Assembly (NCBI GenBank): GCA_910583885.1
Contig: CAJUAC010000027.1
Span: 1-30,093, forward strand
Direction of reading: 5' to 3'
Source of the DNA: an uncultured Oscillospiraceae bacterium
GTDB taxonomy: Bacteria > Bacillota > Clostridia > Oscillospirales > Oscillospiraceae
Length of the DNA stretch: 30,093 nucleotides
A model generated the notes under the pieces. It was not told the origin of the DNA. It saw only the letters and a list, made by a program, of their open reading frames with translations, and searched no databases. Positions 13,625 to 21,816 of this stretch are shown in pieces. Position numbers and translations under genes: made by a program. The number at the start of each line of letters is the position of its first letter. Within the stretch, counting starts at the first letter, position 1.

Positions 13625-15118
13625 ATGGCAAAAGACGTAATTGTCGTTGTGAAGCGTGACGCGCTGCCTACGACAAAGGAGAGCCTTGACATTCTGCTCA
13701 TCTCGACCACCGGGGCCCAGCCCGTCGGTGTATACCGGGATGTCGAGAGCGTCAAGGCTGTCTACGGGGATGATGGAAAAACCCCCAACTCGAAGATCGT
13801 CCGCAAGGCGACCACCCTGATGAACCAGGGCAAGACCACGCTGGCCGAGACGCTGGTGAACAAGTTCAAGATCGTGGGCTTCGAGCCGCCCACTGCATCC
13901 CCCGCTGTCGCCGCTACCTTCGTTATTGATTTCGACAACGATGTGTTCCCGTTTGATGCTCCGGCCGCAGGGCAGAAGCTCTATGTGCGGATCGGCGGCG
14001 ATGACAAGGCCGTGGTCACGCTGACCGCAAAGGTCGAAATCGAGGACGGCATGAAGTTGGCTGCACAGTTCAACGGGGCTTCCTTTACCAAGGGCGGCAA
14101 GACCTACACCGCCACAGTGAAGGACACCGTGGTCACGTTCACCGCCACCGAGGGCGGTAGCACCGACTCCATTCCCGAGCGCATTGAAATCTTCCTGGAC
14201 GAGGCTCTGTCCCAGGAGTTTGTTGCCACCGGGAGGAAGACCTTCACCAATGGAAAGGATGCCATGACTGCCGCCGACAGCCTCATCGAGACCATCCAGC
14301 AGTTCCAGCGGGACGAGGACAACGACTGGTATTACTTTATGACCGACCGGGACGAGCCTGAGTTCGTCAAGGCCCTGGCCAAATTTGCCGAGGCCAGCGA
14401 ACCTTCCGAGGCGGAACTCGGTGCGGGCGTAGAGGATCACCGGAAGTTCTATATGGGGCAGACCAGTGACATCGACTTTGCTGACAACACCGCCCGTGCC
14501 GCCGTTATCTACACCGATGAAAAGCACCTCGATGAGGAGCCTGACGCATCGTACACCGGCAATGTTGGCCCGTTCTACCCGAAGAACGTGACCTGGAAGT
14601 TCAAGCGGCCCCAGGACGGCAACGCCGCTGCAAGCGAGGGTGCGAAACTCATCACCCTGCCCAAGCTGACGGAGGGCCAGCGCAATCAGCTCAGCGAGAA
14701 TCACGTCAACTACCTCACCGAGGAGTACAAGCGCCAGTACGTCAAGGAAGGCGTGTGCCTCAACGGTGAGTTCATCGATGTGGTGCTGGGTGGAGACTGG
14801 ATCGCCAAGCGGATGCGGGACCTGCTCTACGACATTTTGCTCGACAATGCCAATGTCGATTATACCGACAGCGGCTTTGCCCTCATCTCCACGGCGGTAT
14901 CTCAGGCACTGTCTGAGGCCGCAGATCCGGATCACAATATCATCGCCCGCGATCAGGAGAGCAAGGCCGGCATCTTCACCGTGGTCATTCCGAAGTATGC
15001 AGACAGCACGGATGAGCAGCGCCGCAACCGGATCATGCCGGACATTACTTGGGAAGCCCTGCTGAGCGGGGCCATCCATCAGGTCAAGACCAAGGGTGTC
15101 CTGAGAGTGTCTCTGTAA
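13625..15118 (+). CDS. Contractile tail sheath protein (DUF3383-like)
   Basis: This 497-residue protein starts at ATG 13625 behind AAGAAGGAGGAAATGC. The N-terminus VIVVVKRDALPTTKESLDILLISTTG and the following YRDVESVKAVYGDDGKTPNSKIVRKATTLMNQ match DUF3383 sheath proteins. The C-terminal half has the conserved NHVNYLTEEYKRQYVKEGVCLNGEFIDVVLGGDWIAKRMRDLLYDILLDNANVDYTDSGFALI and ends in a beta strand (KTKGVLRVSL). The sheath surrounds the tail tube and contracts to drive it through the cell envelope. Residues about 95-195 look like an inserted beta-rich surface domain (FVIDFDNDVFPFD, KLYVRIGGDDKAVVTLTAK). The tube gene follows 16 bases downstream. Confidence 0.9.
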   Translation: MAKDVIVVVKRDALPTTKESLDILLISTTGAQPVGVYRDVESVKAVYGDDGKTPNSKIVRKATTLMNQGKTTLAETLVNKFKIVGFEPPTASPAVAATFVIDFDNDVFPFDAPAAGQKLYVRIGGDDKAVVTLTAKVEIEDGMKLAAQFNGASFTKGGKTYTATVKDTVVTFTATEGGSTDSIPERIEIFLDEALSQEFVATGRKTFTNGKDAMTAADSLIETIQQFQRDEDNDWYYFMTDRDEPEFVKALAKFAEASEPSEAELGAGVEDHRKFYMGQTSDIDFADNTARAAVIYTDEKHLDEEPDASYTGNVGPFYPKNVTWKFKRPQDGNAAASEGAKLITLPKLTEGQRNQLSENHVNYLTEEYKRQYVKEGVCLNGEFIDVVLGGDWIAKRMRDLLYDILLDNANVDYTDSGFALISTAVSQALSEAADPDHNIIARDQESKAGIFTVVIPKYADSTDEQRRNRIMPDITWEALLSGAIHQVKTKGVLRVSL

Positions 15119-15134
15119 GAAAGGAGGGCAATCA

Positions 15135-15539
15135 ATGGGAACGCTTTTGAGAGATTATGACCCTGAGAAGGTAAGCGTAATCTTCAACAATCGTCAGATT
15201 CGTATGTTTGGCGATGACATTTTCAAGTTGGCCCGGAATGGCGACAATGTGTCGCTGAAGGTAGGGGTACAAGGGGACGGCACCTATGTTGAGAATGCGG
15301 ATAAGTCCGCCACACTCACCATCACGATCCAGCAGCAGTCCCCGGACCTTAGATACCTCGAAAGCTGTGCGGAGCGAAAGACCAGGGGGAGCCTTGCGCT
15401 GAATGACGCCAATGATGATGGTAGAAACATCTTCGCCTTGAACTGCAGGGTGCAGAAGCTGCCTGATCGTGGGCGCGGCAAGGATGCGGCAGATGTACCG
15501 TTCGTGTTCATCATCCCCCGTCTTGAGCTCAACGATTAA
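15135..15539 (+). CDS. Tail tube protein (DUF3277-like)
   Basis: This 134-residue protein follows the sheath with its own ribosome binding site (GAAAGGAGGGCAATCA). The sequence LRDYDPEKVSVIFNNRQIRMFGDDIFKLARNGDNVSLKVGVQGDGTYVENADKSATLTITIQQ matches DUF3277 tail tube proteins: a two-sheet beta sandwich whose D-G-x(4)-N-A-D-K segment lies in a long hairpin. Hexameric rings of it stack to form the inner tube through which DNA passes. A 116-base gap with two hairpins comes after it, before the chaperone gene. A separated sheath-tube pair is the hallmark of a contractile tail. Confidence 0.9.
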   Translation: MGTLLRDYDPEKVSVIFNNRQIRMFGDDIFKLARNGDNVSLKVGVQGDGTYVENADKSATLTITIQQQSPDLRYLESCAERKTRGSLALNDANDDGRNIFALNCRVQKLPDRGRGKDAADVPFVFIIPRLELND

Positions 15540-15540
15540 G

Positions 15541-15565
15541 CCCGGAAACACTTATGAAATCCGGG
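15541..15565 (+). other. Small hairpin after tail tube gene
   Basis: CCCGGA (15541-15546) pairs perfectly with TCCGGG (15560-15565) across a 13-base loop, starting one base after the tube stop codon. It is followed by AAAAA, not by a T-tract, so on the + strand it is not an intrinsic terminator. It may act with the stronger hairpin 30 bases downstream. Confidence 0.4.
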
Positions 15566-15594
15566 AAAAATAGTAGCAGCCACAAACACAACAA

Positions 15595-15628
15595 GCGGGG
15601 CCGGAATGTAATACCGTTCCGGTCCCGC
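15595..15628 (+). other. Strong 12-bp hairpin between tail tube and chaperone genes
   Basis: GCGGGGCCGGAA (15595-15606) pairs with TTCCGGTCCCGC (15617-15628) with one G-U pair and a 10-base loop. It ends about 14 bases before GGGAGGTTTT, the ribosome binding site of the chaperone gene. No T-tract is present. A likely effect is to limit read-through, processing or ribosome access, so that the abundant tube protein and the scarce chaperone are made at different levels. That is inference from position and stability. Confidence 0.5.
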
Positions 15629-15655
15629 ACTCAGAATTATATGGGAGGTTTTACC

Positions 15656-15964
15656 ATGGCAAGACAGAAGACTGTTATCGTGAACGATGTGGAATATACG
15701 CTCCAGAGCGTGAGCTTTTCCTGGTACACCAATCTGACGGACCTGTATGTCCGCCCTGCCAGCGGCCGGAAGAACACGGCGAAGTATGCCGACGCCCTCA
15801 TCAAGGGCTGTGTCATCGCCCCCGCCGATGTCGCCAAGCGCGGCTTGAAGGTCTTTGACGAGCAGGACGACATTACCACCCCCACCGAGCTGGTGCGTGA
15901 GATCGAGAACTTTCTGTCGGAGCGAGCTGAACCCGACGGAAGCACGGAAAAGAGCGCAACGTAA
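15656..15964 (+). CDS. Tail assembly chaperone, upstream frame
   Basis: ATG 15656 is preceded by GGGAGGTTTTACC; the frame is open back to 15554 but would then include the hairpin gap. The 102-residue product (VIVNDVEYTLQSVSFSWYTNLTDLYVRPASGRKNTAKYADALIKGCVIAPADVAKRGLKVFDEQDDITTPTELVREIENFL) has the size, order and pattern of phage tail assembly chaperones (lambda G analogue). These bind the tape measure during tail assembly and are absent from the virion. A second open frame overlaps its 3' end, the usual G/G-T frameshift arrangement. Confidence 0.75.
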   Translation: MARQKTVIVNDVEYTLQSVSFSWYTNLTDLYVRPASGRKNTAKYADALIKGCVIAPADVAKRGLKVFDEQDDITTPTELVREIENFLSERAEPDGSTEKSAT

Positions 15965-16112
15965 CGAGCGCTTCTGGCGCATGGTGTTCTGCATGGGCGG
16001 TGTCAGCTACACCGAGCTAAAGGAAATGGATCTGGCGGAGTTCGCTGAGGCGGAGAAGGCCAGGCTCCTTTGGCAGACCGTGTGGAACAAGGAGCCTAGC
16101 AAAAACGAGTGA
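15855..16112 (+). CDS. Tail assembly chaperone, downstream frame (possible frameshift product)
   Basis: The frame is open from ATG 15855, but its first 25 residues (Arg/Ser/Pro/Cys-rich) look like non-coding shadow. Protein-like sequence begins near base 15930: NPTEARKRAQRNERFWRMVFCMGGVSYTELKEMDLAEFAEAEKARLLWQTVWNKE, a helical T-domain-like segment. No ribosome binding site precedes any in-frame start (15855, GTG 15897, ATG 15981). The likely expression route is therefore a -2 (or +1) ribosomal frameshift from the upstream chaperone frame, giving a G-T-like fusion. A candidate slip is at 15947-15952, where AAG in the upstream frame can re-pair as AAA two bases back. The true N-terminus is unresolved. 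The gene ends 18 bases before the tape measure. Confidence 0.65.
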   Translation: MTSRTTLPPPPSWCVRSRTFCRSELNPTEARKRAQRNERFWRMVFCMGGVSYTELKEMDLAEFAEAEKARLLWQTVWNKEPSKNE

Positions 16113-16130
16113 AGAAAGGGGGTGTGACTT

Positions 16131-19100
16131 GTGGATGAGGCCCGCAGTTTATCGTATGGCATAACTATAAGCGCCATTATCGAACAGGCCGAGGAAGGCA
16201 TTAACAGTCTGATGGGGATGCTCGGAAGACTGCGGGCTGAGGCTTCTGGTGTTGATATCGGTGCTGACACAGAACAGGCGTCCGAGAACATCCGCGATCT
16301 GGCGGGTGACATCGGACGCCTTCAATCTGACGCTGACAGCACCGACATCACCGTAGACGCAGATACTGGCCAGGCCGAGGAAAGCATCCGGGAACTGACC
16401 GGCGACATCGGCAGCCTTGGCGAACGCTCCGCAGACATCGACATTGATGTTGATACCGAGCGGGCGCAGACCGATGTTCAAGATTTGGCAGACCGCGTTA
16501 CCAACCTCGGCCAGGACCCGCCCGACATCGATATTGATGTTGACACGGACGAAGCCAGGCGGAATATCCGTGACCTGACCGATGACATTGGGGACCTTGA
16601 AGAAGACACCGATGGAATCGGCTCTGCCTTCCGCAAGTCATTCCTCGCTGGGATAGACAGCGGCAACAGCTTCTCCTCATCCCTCCGCTCCGGCGTTGGC
16701 GGGGCCATCACCCATATTGGTGAGAGGGTGACCGACCTCAAGGAGAACGTTGTCACCAAGATGACGGGCATCAAGGACAGCGTGGTGTCCGGGGCGAGCA
16801 GCATCAAGGAAGGATTCACACACCCGATAGAGACCATCAAGAACGGCCTTGGCGGGGCAATAGACCACGCCAGGAGCCGGTTCATTGATTTTGTCCGTGG
16901 AGCGGGTGAAGCCGCAGACGCAGCGGACGATGTAGGCGACGCAGCGAACGGCGCCAGACCGGATGTTGAGAATCTGGGCGACGCGGCGGAGAAGACCGGC
17001 GGCAAATTTGAAAAGCTGGGCGACATCCTAAAAGGCATTGGTAAAGCGGCGGCAATCGGTCTGACTGCCGCTACTGTAGCCGTTGGCGGCTTCGCTGCCG
17101 CCTCCGTCAACACGGGGATGGCCTTCGATTCGTCTATGTCCCAGGTAGCCGCTACGATGGGCTACTCTGTGGCAGAGCTGAACGATGCCACCTCTGAGGC
17201 GAGCCAGAACTTTAGCCAGCTTCGAGAGTTTGCGCAGGAGATGGGCGCAAACACCGCGTTCTCCGCCTCCGAAGCGGCTGATGCTCTGAATTACATGGCC
17301 CTGGCCGGCTATGATGCCGAGAAGTCCATGACCATGCTGCCAAACGTGCTGAACCTGGCGGCGGCGGGCGGCATCGATCTGGCGGCCGCGTCGGACATGG
17401 TGACGGACGCCCAGTCTGCGCTGGGGCTGTCGATGGGAGAAACCGCTGACCTTGTAGACAAGATGGCGGCGGCGAGCTCCAAGTCCAACACCAGCGTCCA
17501 GCAGCTTGGCGATGCGATCCTCACAGTAGGCGGCACCGCAAAGAACCTGTCTGGCGGCACAACAGAGCTGAGTATGGCTCTGGGCGTCCTCGCGGACAAC
17601 GGTATCAAGGGTGCGGAAGGCGGCACGGCCCTCCGCAACATGATCCTCTCCCTGTCCGCTCCAACGGACAAGGCCGCGGCTCAGTTGGAAGCATTGGGCG
17701 TAAATGCGTTTGATGCAGAAGGCAACCTGCGTCCACTGAACGAGACCTTCGGCGATCTGAACGGTGCTCTCGCCTCGTTGACACAGGAGGAGCAGACTCA
17801 GGCGCTCAACGAGATATTCAATAAGGTCGATCTGAAGTCCGTGAATGCCATGCTCGGCACCAGCGCAGAACGCTTCGATGAGCTGGGCGCGGCTATTGAC
17901 GGCGCGTGGGTCAACATGGGCAGCCTATCCGATTCGCTGTCCGATGTTGGAATCGACCTCACGGCCATGCAGGGCAACCTCGGCAAGCTCGGTATCAGCG
18001 AAAAGGCATTCTCTGACATCCTCAAGTCCTCCGGCGGCAACGCCGAAGCCTTTGCCGATGCACTTCTGGAGGCCGCAGACGCTGGCGTATCCCAGGAGGA
18101 TGTCGTTAAAGCCCTCGGCGGCGACCTTGGGGATCTGCAAACCGCCTTTGACAACACATCGGGCGCGGCGCAGGCCATGGCCGATACCCAGCTTGACAAC
18201 CTGGCCGGTGACATAACGCTGTTCAAGAGCGCCTTGGAGGGTGCTCAAATTGTTATCTCGGATGGGCTGACCCCATCCCTGCGGCAGTTTACGCAGTTCG
18301 GCACAGATTCTGTAACAAAACTCTCAGAAGCTTTCCAGGATGGTGGCCTGACCGGGGCGATGGGCGCTCTCGGTGGCATCCTGAGTGATGGCCTCGGCAT
18401 GATCGTCGAGATGCTGCCAACCGCAATTGATGCCGGGATGCAGTTACTCGGTGCGCTGGGGCAAGGGCTGCTGGATAACTCACCGCTGATCATTGACGCG
18501 GCGATCCAGATAGTGACCCTGTTGGGCGACGGAATTTTGAACAGCCTCCCCGTGCTGGTGGGTGCTGGGATGCAGATTGTTGCGTCACTGGCATCCGGCC
18601 TTGGCGGGATGCTCCCCACGCTGATACCGTCCATGGTAGAGACGGTGATGCTTATGGCCGGGGCGCTGGTAGAGAATCTTCCGCTGGTGATCGATGCGGG
18701 GATGCAGCTCATCAGCGGTCTGGCGGACGGCATCATCGGCGCAGTTCCGGTGCTCATCGGGCAACTGCCGGAATTAATTGACCAGATACTTGGATTTCTG
18801 ACAGAGAGCCTGCCCACCATTCTGGAGCAGGGCTCCGCCATTCTGCTGTCACTGACAGACGGTATCATTGGCGCAATACCGATGCTGGTCGAAATGCTGC
18901 CAGAGGTAATCACATCCATCTGCGGCTTTGTCACGGAAAACCTGCCTACGATACTGGAGCAGGGCGTCCAGATACTTACCTCGCTGGCCACCGGCATCAT
19001 AGGGGCGCTGCCTGAGCTGATAGGGCAGATACCCGCCATCATTACTGGCATAGTCGGCACTCTGAGCGAAAACTTCCCCTCCATAGTCTCTACCGGCGTG

Positions 19101-19982
19101 ACCCTGCTCCTGGAGTTGGGGGCCGGCATCATCTCAGCGATACCTCAGCTTGTGGCGCAGCTCTCGGCGATTGGCGCAGCCATTCTCGGTGCGTTTGGTG
19201 AGATACCCGGCATGGTGCTGGATGTTGGCAAACACATCGTGGAGGGCCTGTGGAGCGGTATTTCCTCCATGGGCAGCTGGGTGGCAGATAAGGTCAAAGG
19301 CTTCGCAAGCGGCATCGTGGACGGCATTAAGGGCTTCCTGGGCATTCACAGCCCGTCCACAGTATTTGCCGAGATCGGCGATAACATGGCCCTGGGCCTC
19401 GGCGGTGGCTTCACTGACAGTATGAAGGGCGTTACAGAAGACATCAAGGGAGCAATTCCGACGAACCTTGACGGGCCTGAGATCGACATCCCCGAGCCGA
19501 ACGGCCCTGCCGATATGACCTACGGCGTATACCCGGATGTAGAGGGTATCGGCGAAATCGGTAACGCAGTTGGGGACTCTGTTTACAAGGTCAGCCCCAT
19601 CATTGAGGACATCAATACCCCGTCTGTTTCCGACATCACCTATAGCGTGAACCCGCTCGTTGAAGATTTCAATCCCACAGGCTACGAACAGTATGCCGAG
19701 GATGAAGGTGGAGAAGGCGGCTATCCTGATCAGGTTGATGGCAGCGGCAACGGCGGCGCCCCTGAGCCGGACGGCGGCTCTACCGGGAATGGCGGCGGGT
19801 CTACCTTCGCCCCGACAGTCACGGTCCAGATTACAGTTGAGGGCAACGCGGACAGCGAGGCCCTGGAAGAAATGAGGGCCTCGCTTATGGCAGAATTTGA
19901 GGCCAAGATGAGGGAACTGTACGATGAATTCCGCGAAGAGGAGCTCCAGCGGGCAGCCCTCAAGAACCAGTACGCATTTTGA
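16131..19982 (+). CDS. Tail tape measure protein (TP901 type)
   Basis: This 1283-residue protein starts at GTG 16131 behind GAAAGGGGGTG. It sets tail length by spanning the tail lumen and is injected early. Residues about 40-161 hold four acidic coiled-coil repeats of about 30 residues built on D-I-D-I-D-V-D-T and I-R-x-L-x-D-D-I-G. The TP901 core is at about 330-580 (SQVAATMGYSVAELNDAT, GANTAFSASEAADALNYMALAGYDAEK, GGTALRNMILSLSAPTDKAAAQLEALGV). Residues about 763-1024 contain roughly twelve hydrophobic 22-residue repeats. The C-terminus has the classic FLGIHSPSTVFAEIGDNMALGLG motif, a disordered Gly/Asp/Glu stretch and a final helix. Using about 1.5 Å per residue as a rule of thumb, the length suggests a tail of roughly 190 nm. 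Confidence 0.95.
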   Translation: MDEARSLSYGITISAIIEQAEEGINSLMGMLGRLRAEASGVDIGADTEQASENIRDLAGDIGRLQSDADSTDITVDADTGQAEESIRELTGDIGSLGERSADIDIDVDTERAQTDVQDLADRVTNLGQDPPDIDIDVDTDEARRNIRDLTDDIGDLEEDTDGIGSAFRKSFLAGIDSGNSFSSSLRSGVGGAITHIGERVTDLKENVVTKMTGIKDSVVSGASSIKEGFTHPIETIKNGLGGAIDHARSRFIDFVRGAGEAADAADDVGDAANGARPDVENLGDAAEKTGGKFEKLGDILKGIGKAAAIGLTAATVAVGGFAAASVNTGMAFDSSMSQVAATMGYSVAELNDATSEASQNFSQLREFAQEMGANTAFSASEAADALNYMALAGYDAEKSMTMLPNVLNLAAAGGIDLAAASDMVTDAQSALGLSMGETADLVDKMAAASSKSNTSVQQLGDAILTVGGTAKNLSGGTTELSMALGVLADNGIKGAEGGTALRNMILSLSAPTDKAAAQLEALGVNAFDAEGNLRPLNETFGDLNGALASLTQEEQTQALNEIFNKVDLKSVNAMLGTSAERFDELGAAIDGAWVNMGSLSDSLSDVGIDLTAMQGNLGKLGISEKAFSDILKSSGGNAEAFADALLEAADAGVSQEDVVKALGGDLGDLQTAFDNTSGAAQAMADTQLDNLAGDITLFKSALEGAQIVISDGLTPSLRQFTQFGTDSVTKLSEAFQDGGLTGAMGALGGILSDGLGMIVEMLPTAIDAGMQLLGALGQGLLDNSPLIIDAAIQIVTLLGDGILNSLPVLVGAGMQIVASLASGLGGMLPTLIPSMVETVMLMAGALVENLPLVIDAGMQLISGLADGIIGAVPVLIGQLPELIDQILGFLTESLPTILEQGSAILLSLTDGIIGAIPMLVEMLPEVITSICGFVTENLPTILEQGVQILTSLATGIIGALPELIGQIPAIITGIVGTLSENFPSIVSTGVTLLLELGAGIISAIPQLVAQLSAIGAAILGAFGEIPGMVLDVGKHIVEGLWSGISSMGSWVADKVKGFASGIVDGIKGFLGIHSPSTVFAEIGDNMALGLGGGFTDSMKGVTEDIKGAIPTNLDGPEIDIPEPNGPADMTYGVYPDVEGIGEIGNAVGDSVYKVSPIIEDINTPSVSDITYSVNPLVEDFNPTGYEQYAEDEGGEGGYPDQVDGSGNGGAPEPDGGSTGNGGGSTFAPTVTVQITVEGNADSEALEEMRASLMAEFEAKMRELYDEFREEELQRAALKNQYAF

Positions 19983-19996
19983 TTGGAGGTGGCGGC

Positions 19997-20590
19997 ATGG
20001 CCTATATACTCACCAGCAGGAAGGGCGGCACAGTACGCTTTGAGCCTTTGAAGAACGGCGTCGTTGAGAAGGAAAGCGAGAGCTATAGCAGCACCGTCAC
20101 CTCCAATCCCATTGAGAACGGGGCCGAAATCAACGACCATGTGAACAACGCATCCGGCACCCTCAATATTTCCGGCGTCATCATCGGCGGCAACGGCGCG
20201 ATAAATGCGCTGAAAGCTATGCGAGCCTCGCGGGACATCATCACCTACATCGGAGTTACCAGGATGTCTAACCTTGTCTTTACGAGCCTCAAATTTGACC
20301 GCTCGTCTAAGAATAGCAACGGAGCATCCTTCTCGGCAACCCTAAAGCAGGTGCAGATCAGTTCCGCGGAGTACGTTCCCATGGATGGCGCACTGCCCAT
20401 GACCAGTCAGGACGATGGGAAGGCCGATGACCAGCAGCTGGCGAAAACAGCCAATGCCGGCTTAACGATGGTTTCCTTGCAGTCGGTAAGCTCGGCCAGC
20501 GTGGAGCGGCATGGTGCGGCTTACACGCAGCCCAGCAGCGCCGCGCCGCTGACGAGGCAGACCGGGGCCTATGACGGCCTTGCTGTGTAA
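19997..20590 (+). CDS. Baseplate protein with Dit-like N-terminal domain
   Basis: ATG 19997 lies 6 bases after GGAGGT; the frame extends to a TTG at 19979, upstream of that site, which is not used. The 197-residue protein begins MAYILTSRKGGTVRFEPLKNGVVEKESESYSSTVTSNPIENGAEINDHVNNASGTLNISGVI. This pattern is common to the first baseplate gene after the tape measure in Firmicute myophages (Dit-like N-domain). The middle is a beta sandwich and the C-terminus (about 150-197) is Ser/Ala/Gln-rich and likely flexible. It probably forms the ring linking tail tube and baseplate hub. Confidence 0.75.
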   Translation: MAYILTSRKGGTVRFEPLKNGVVEKESESYSSTVTSNPIENGAEINDHVNNASGTLNISGVIIGGNGAINALKAMRASRDIITYIGVTRMSNLVFTSLKFDRSSKNSNGASFSATLKQVQISSAEYVPMDGALPMTSQDDGKADDQQLAKTANAGLTMVSLQSVSSASVERHGAAYTQPSSAAPLTRQTGAYDGLAV

Positions 20591-20602
20591 GGGGGAACGG
20601 AT

Positions 20603-20959
20603 ATGGCCCTGCAGCTGATAGATCTGAATTCCGATGTGCAGTATATCGCCATCGACGTATCGCGTGTGCCATACACCTTTTCGGTGAAGCTGACTGACCG
20701 CACCTACTCCTTCACGGTCAAGTACAACGCCACAGGGGAGTTTTTCACGATTGATCTGTATGACGTGAACGGGAACGTTCTCGCCTTCGGGGAAATCGTC
20801 CGCTATGGCCGCCCCCTGTTCAACGTGGTCGAGGACGAGCGGTTTCCGATCCCTGTTATCATCCCCTCCTGCATCACCGGCGAGAGCGCCTCCGAGGTCA
20901 CATGGGAGAACTTCGGGAAGGATGTGAAGCTCTACCTCCACGAAAGGAAGGTGGAGTGA
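20603..20959 (+). CDS. Baseplate plug protein (Pam3 gp18-like)
   Basis: This 118-residue, beta-rich protein starts at ATG 20603 after AAGGGGGAACGGAT. The core DVSRVPYTFSVKLTDRTYSFTVKYNATGEFFTIDLYDVNGNVLAFGEIVRYGRPLF followed by RFPIPVIIPSCITGE is the characteristic sequence of plug-type baseplate proteins in contractile phages. They close the end of the tube around the spike. The gene ends one base before the next start, and both neighbours are hub components. Assignment rests on sequence pattern recalled from the family and on gene order. Confidence 0.75.
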   Translation: MALQLIDLNSDVQYIAIDVSRVPYTFSVKLTDRTYSFTVKYNATGEFFTIDLYDVNGNVLAFGEIVRYGRPLFNVVEDERFPIPVIIPSCITGESASEVTWENFGKDVKLYLHERKVE

Positions 20960-20960
20960 T

Positions 20961-21803
20961 ATGGCTTTTTGGATACGGGCGGCCACGCTGGTCATCGGGA
21001 GCAACAAGTACGACTTGGATGGAATGAACTTCACGTTTGATGTTCCGTTTGAGGATAGCGACGAGCCCCCGGTGGCCACTGTGACCGTGACGAACCTCTC
21101 CGCCAACACCCGCAACGGCATTAAGAAGGATGATCCTGTGATTCTGAACGCCGGCTACCGGGGTAATGTCGGCTGCATCCTGGTCGGAAAAGTGGTCGGC
21201 CTGAAGCACAAGCAGAGCAACGTGGATTGGACATCAACACTGACCGTCCAGCCCTGTGCGGAGGAAATCCTGGGGCGGATCGTCAACAAGACCTACACAG
21301 AGAACATGAAAGCATCTGCGATCATCCGGGACCTGCTGAACATCTTCGGAGTAGAGGTCGCCAGGTGCGAGTTGTCCATTGATACCAGCTACCCGCGGGG
21401 CCGCGTCTGCCGGGGCAATCTGAAGAAGGTGCTCACGGATATCGTGGTGAACGAGTGCAAGAGCCGGTTCATAGTCCGCACCACTGGGCAGCTCTACATC
21501 ACAAAGGCGGATGATGGTATCAACAACGGTGTCACGCTTACCCCGGCGACCGGCCTTCTCCGCTCCGACGAGGAGACTGTCGCTATCCAGGTCGAAACGG
21601 ACTTAAACTCGCAGAAGACCGGGGAGGACCGGAAAGAGGATACCATATCCCGCTCCTGTCTGCTCAACTACAGCATCGCCACCGCCGAGGTCGTAAAGGC
21701 TCAGTCCAGCGACTTGAACGGCAGGTTCATCGTTGTAAAGGGGCGCCACAAGGGAAGTAAGACGGAAGACTGGAAGACCTATATGGAGCTGAAACCATAC
21801 TGA
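20961..21803 (+). CDS. Baseplate hub protein (gp27/gpD-like)
   Basis: This 280-residue protein starts at ATG 20961 behind GAAGGTGGAGTGAT. It opens with a tube-like beta domain (FWIRAATLVIGSNKYDLDGMNFTFDVPFEDSDEPPVATVTVTNLS) and continues with LNAGYRGNVGCILVGKVVGLKHKQSNVDWTSTLTVQPCAEEILG, NLKKVLTDIVVNECKSRFIV and GTHSP-less C-terminal strands ending in RFIVVKGRHKGSKTEDWKTYMELKPY. This is the arrangement of late-control-D/gp27-type hub proteins: trimers at the centre of the baseplate that carry the spike. The next genes encode the spike and its tip, which agrees. Confidence 0.82.
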   Translation: MAFWIRAATLVIGSNKYDLDGMNFTFDVPFEDSDEPPVATVTVTNLSANTRNGIKKDDPVILNAGYRGNVGCILVGKVVGLKHKQSNVDWTSTLTVQPCAEEILGRIVNKTYTENMKASAIIRDLLNIFGVEVARCELSIDTSYPRGRVCRGNLKKVLTDIVVNECKSRFIVRTTGQLYITKADDGINNGVTLTPATGLLRSDEETVAIQVETDLNSQKTGEDRKEDTISRSCLLNYSIATAEVVKAQSSDLNGRFIVVKGRHKGSKTEDWKTYMELKPY

Positions 21804-21816
21804 GGAGGGATTGCTC

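Noticed and set aside
13535..15079. 514-codon minus-strand open frame opposite the sheath gene
   Set aside because: Same antisense effect; the + strand sheath protein has clear family motifs and a ribosome binding site.
18415..19200. Hydrophobic repeats of the tape measure as a separate membrane protein
   Set aside because: They are in one continuous frame with the TP901 core and the C-terminal GIHSPS motif; hydrophobic segments are usual in tape measures.
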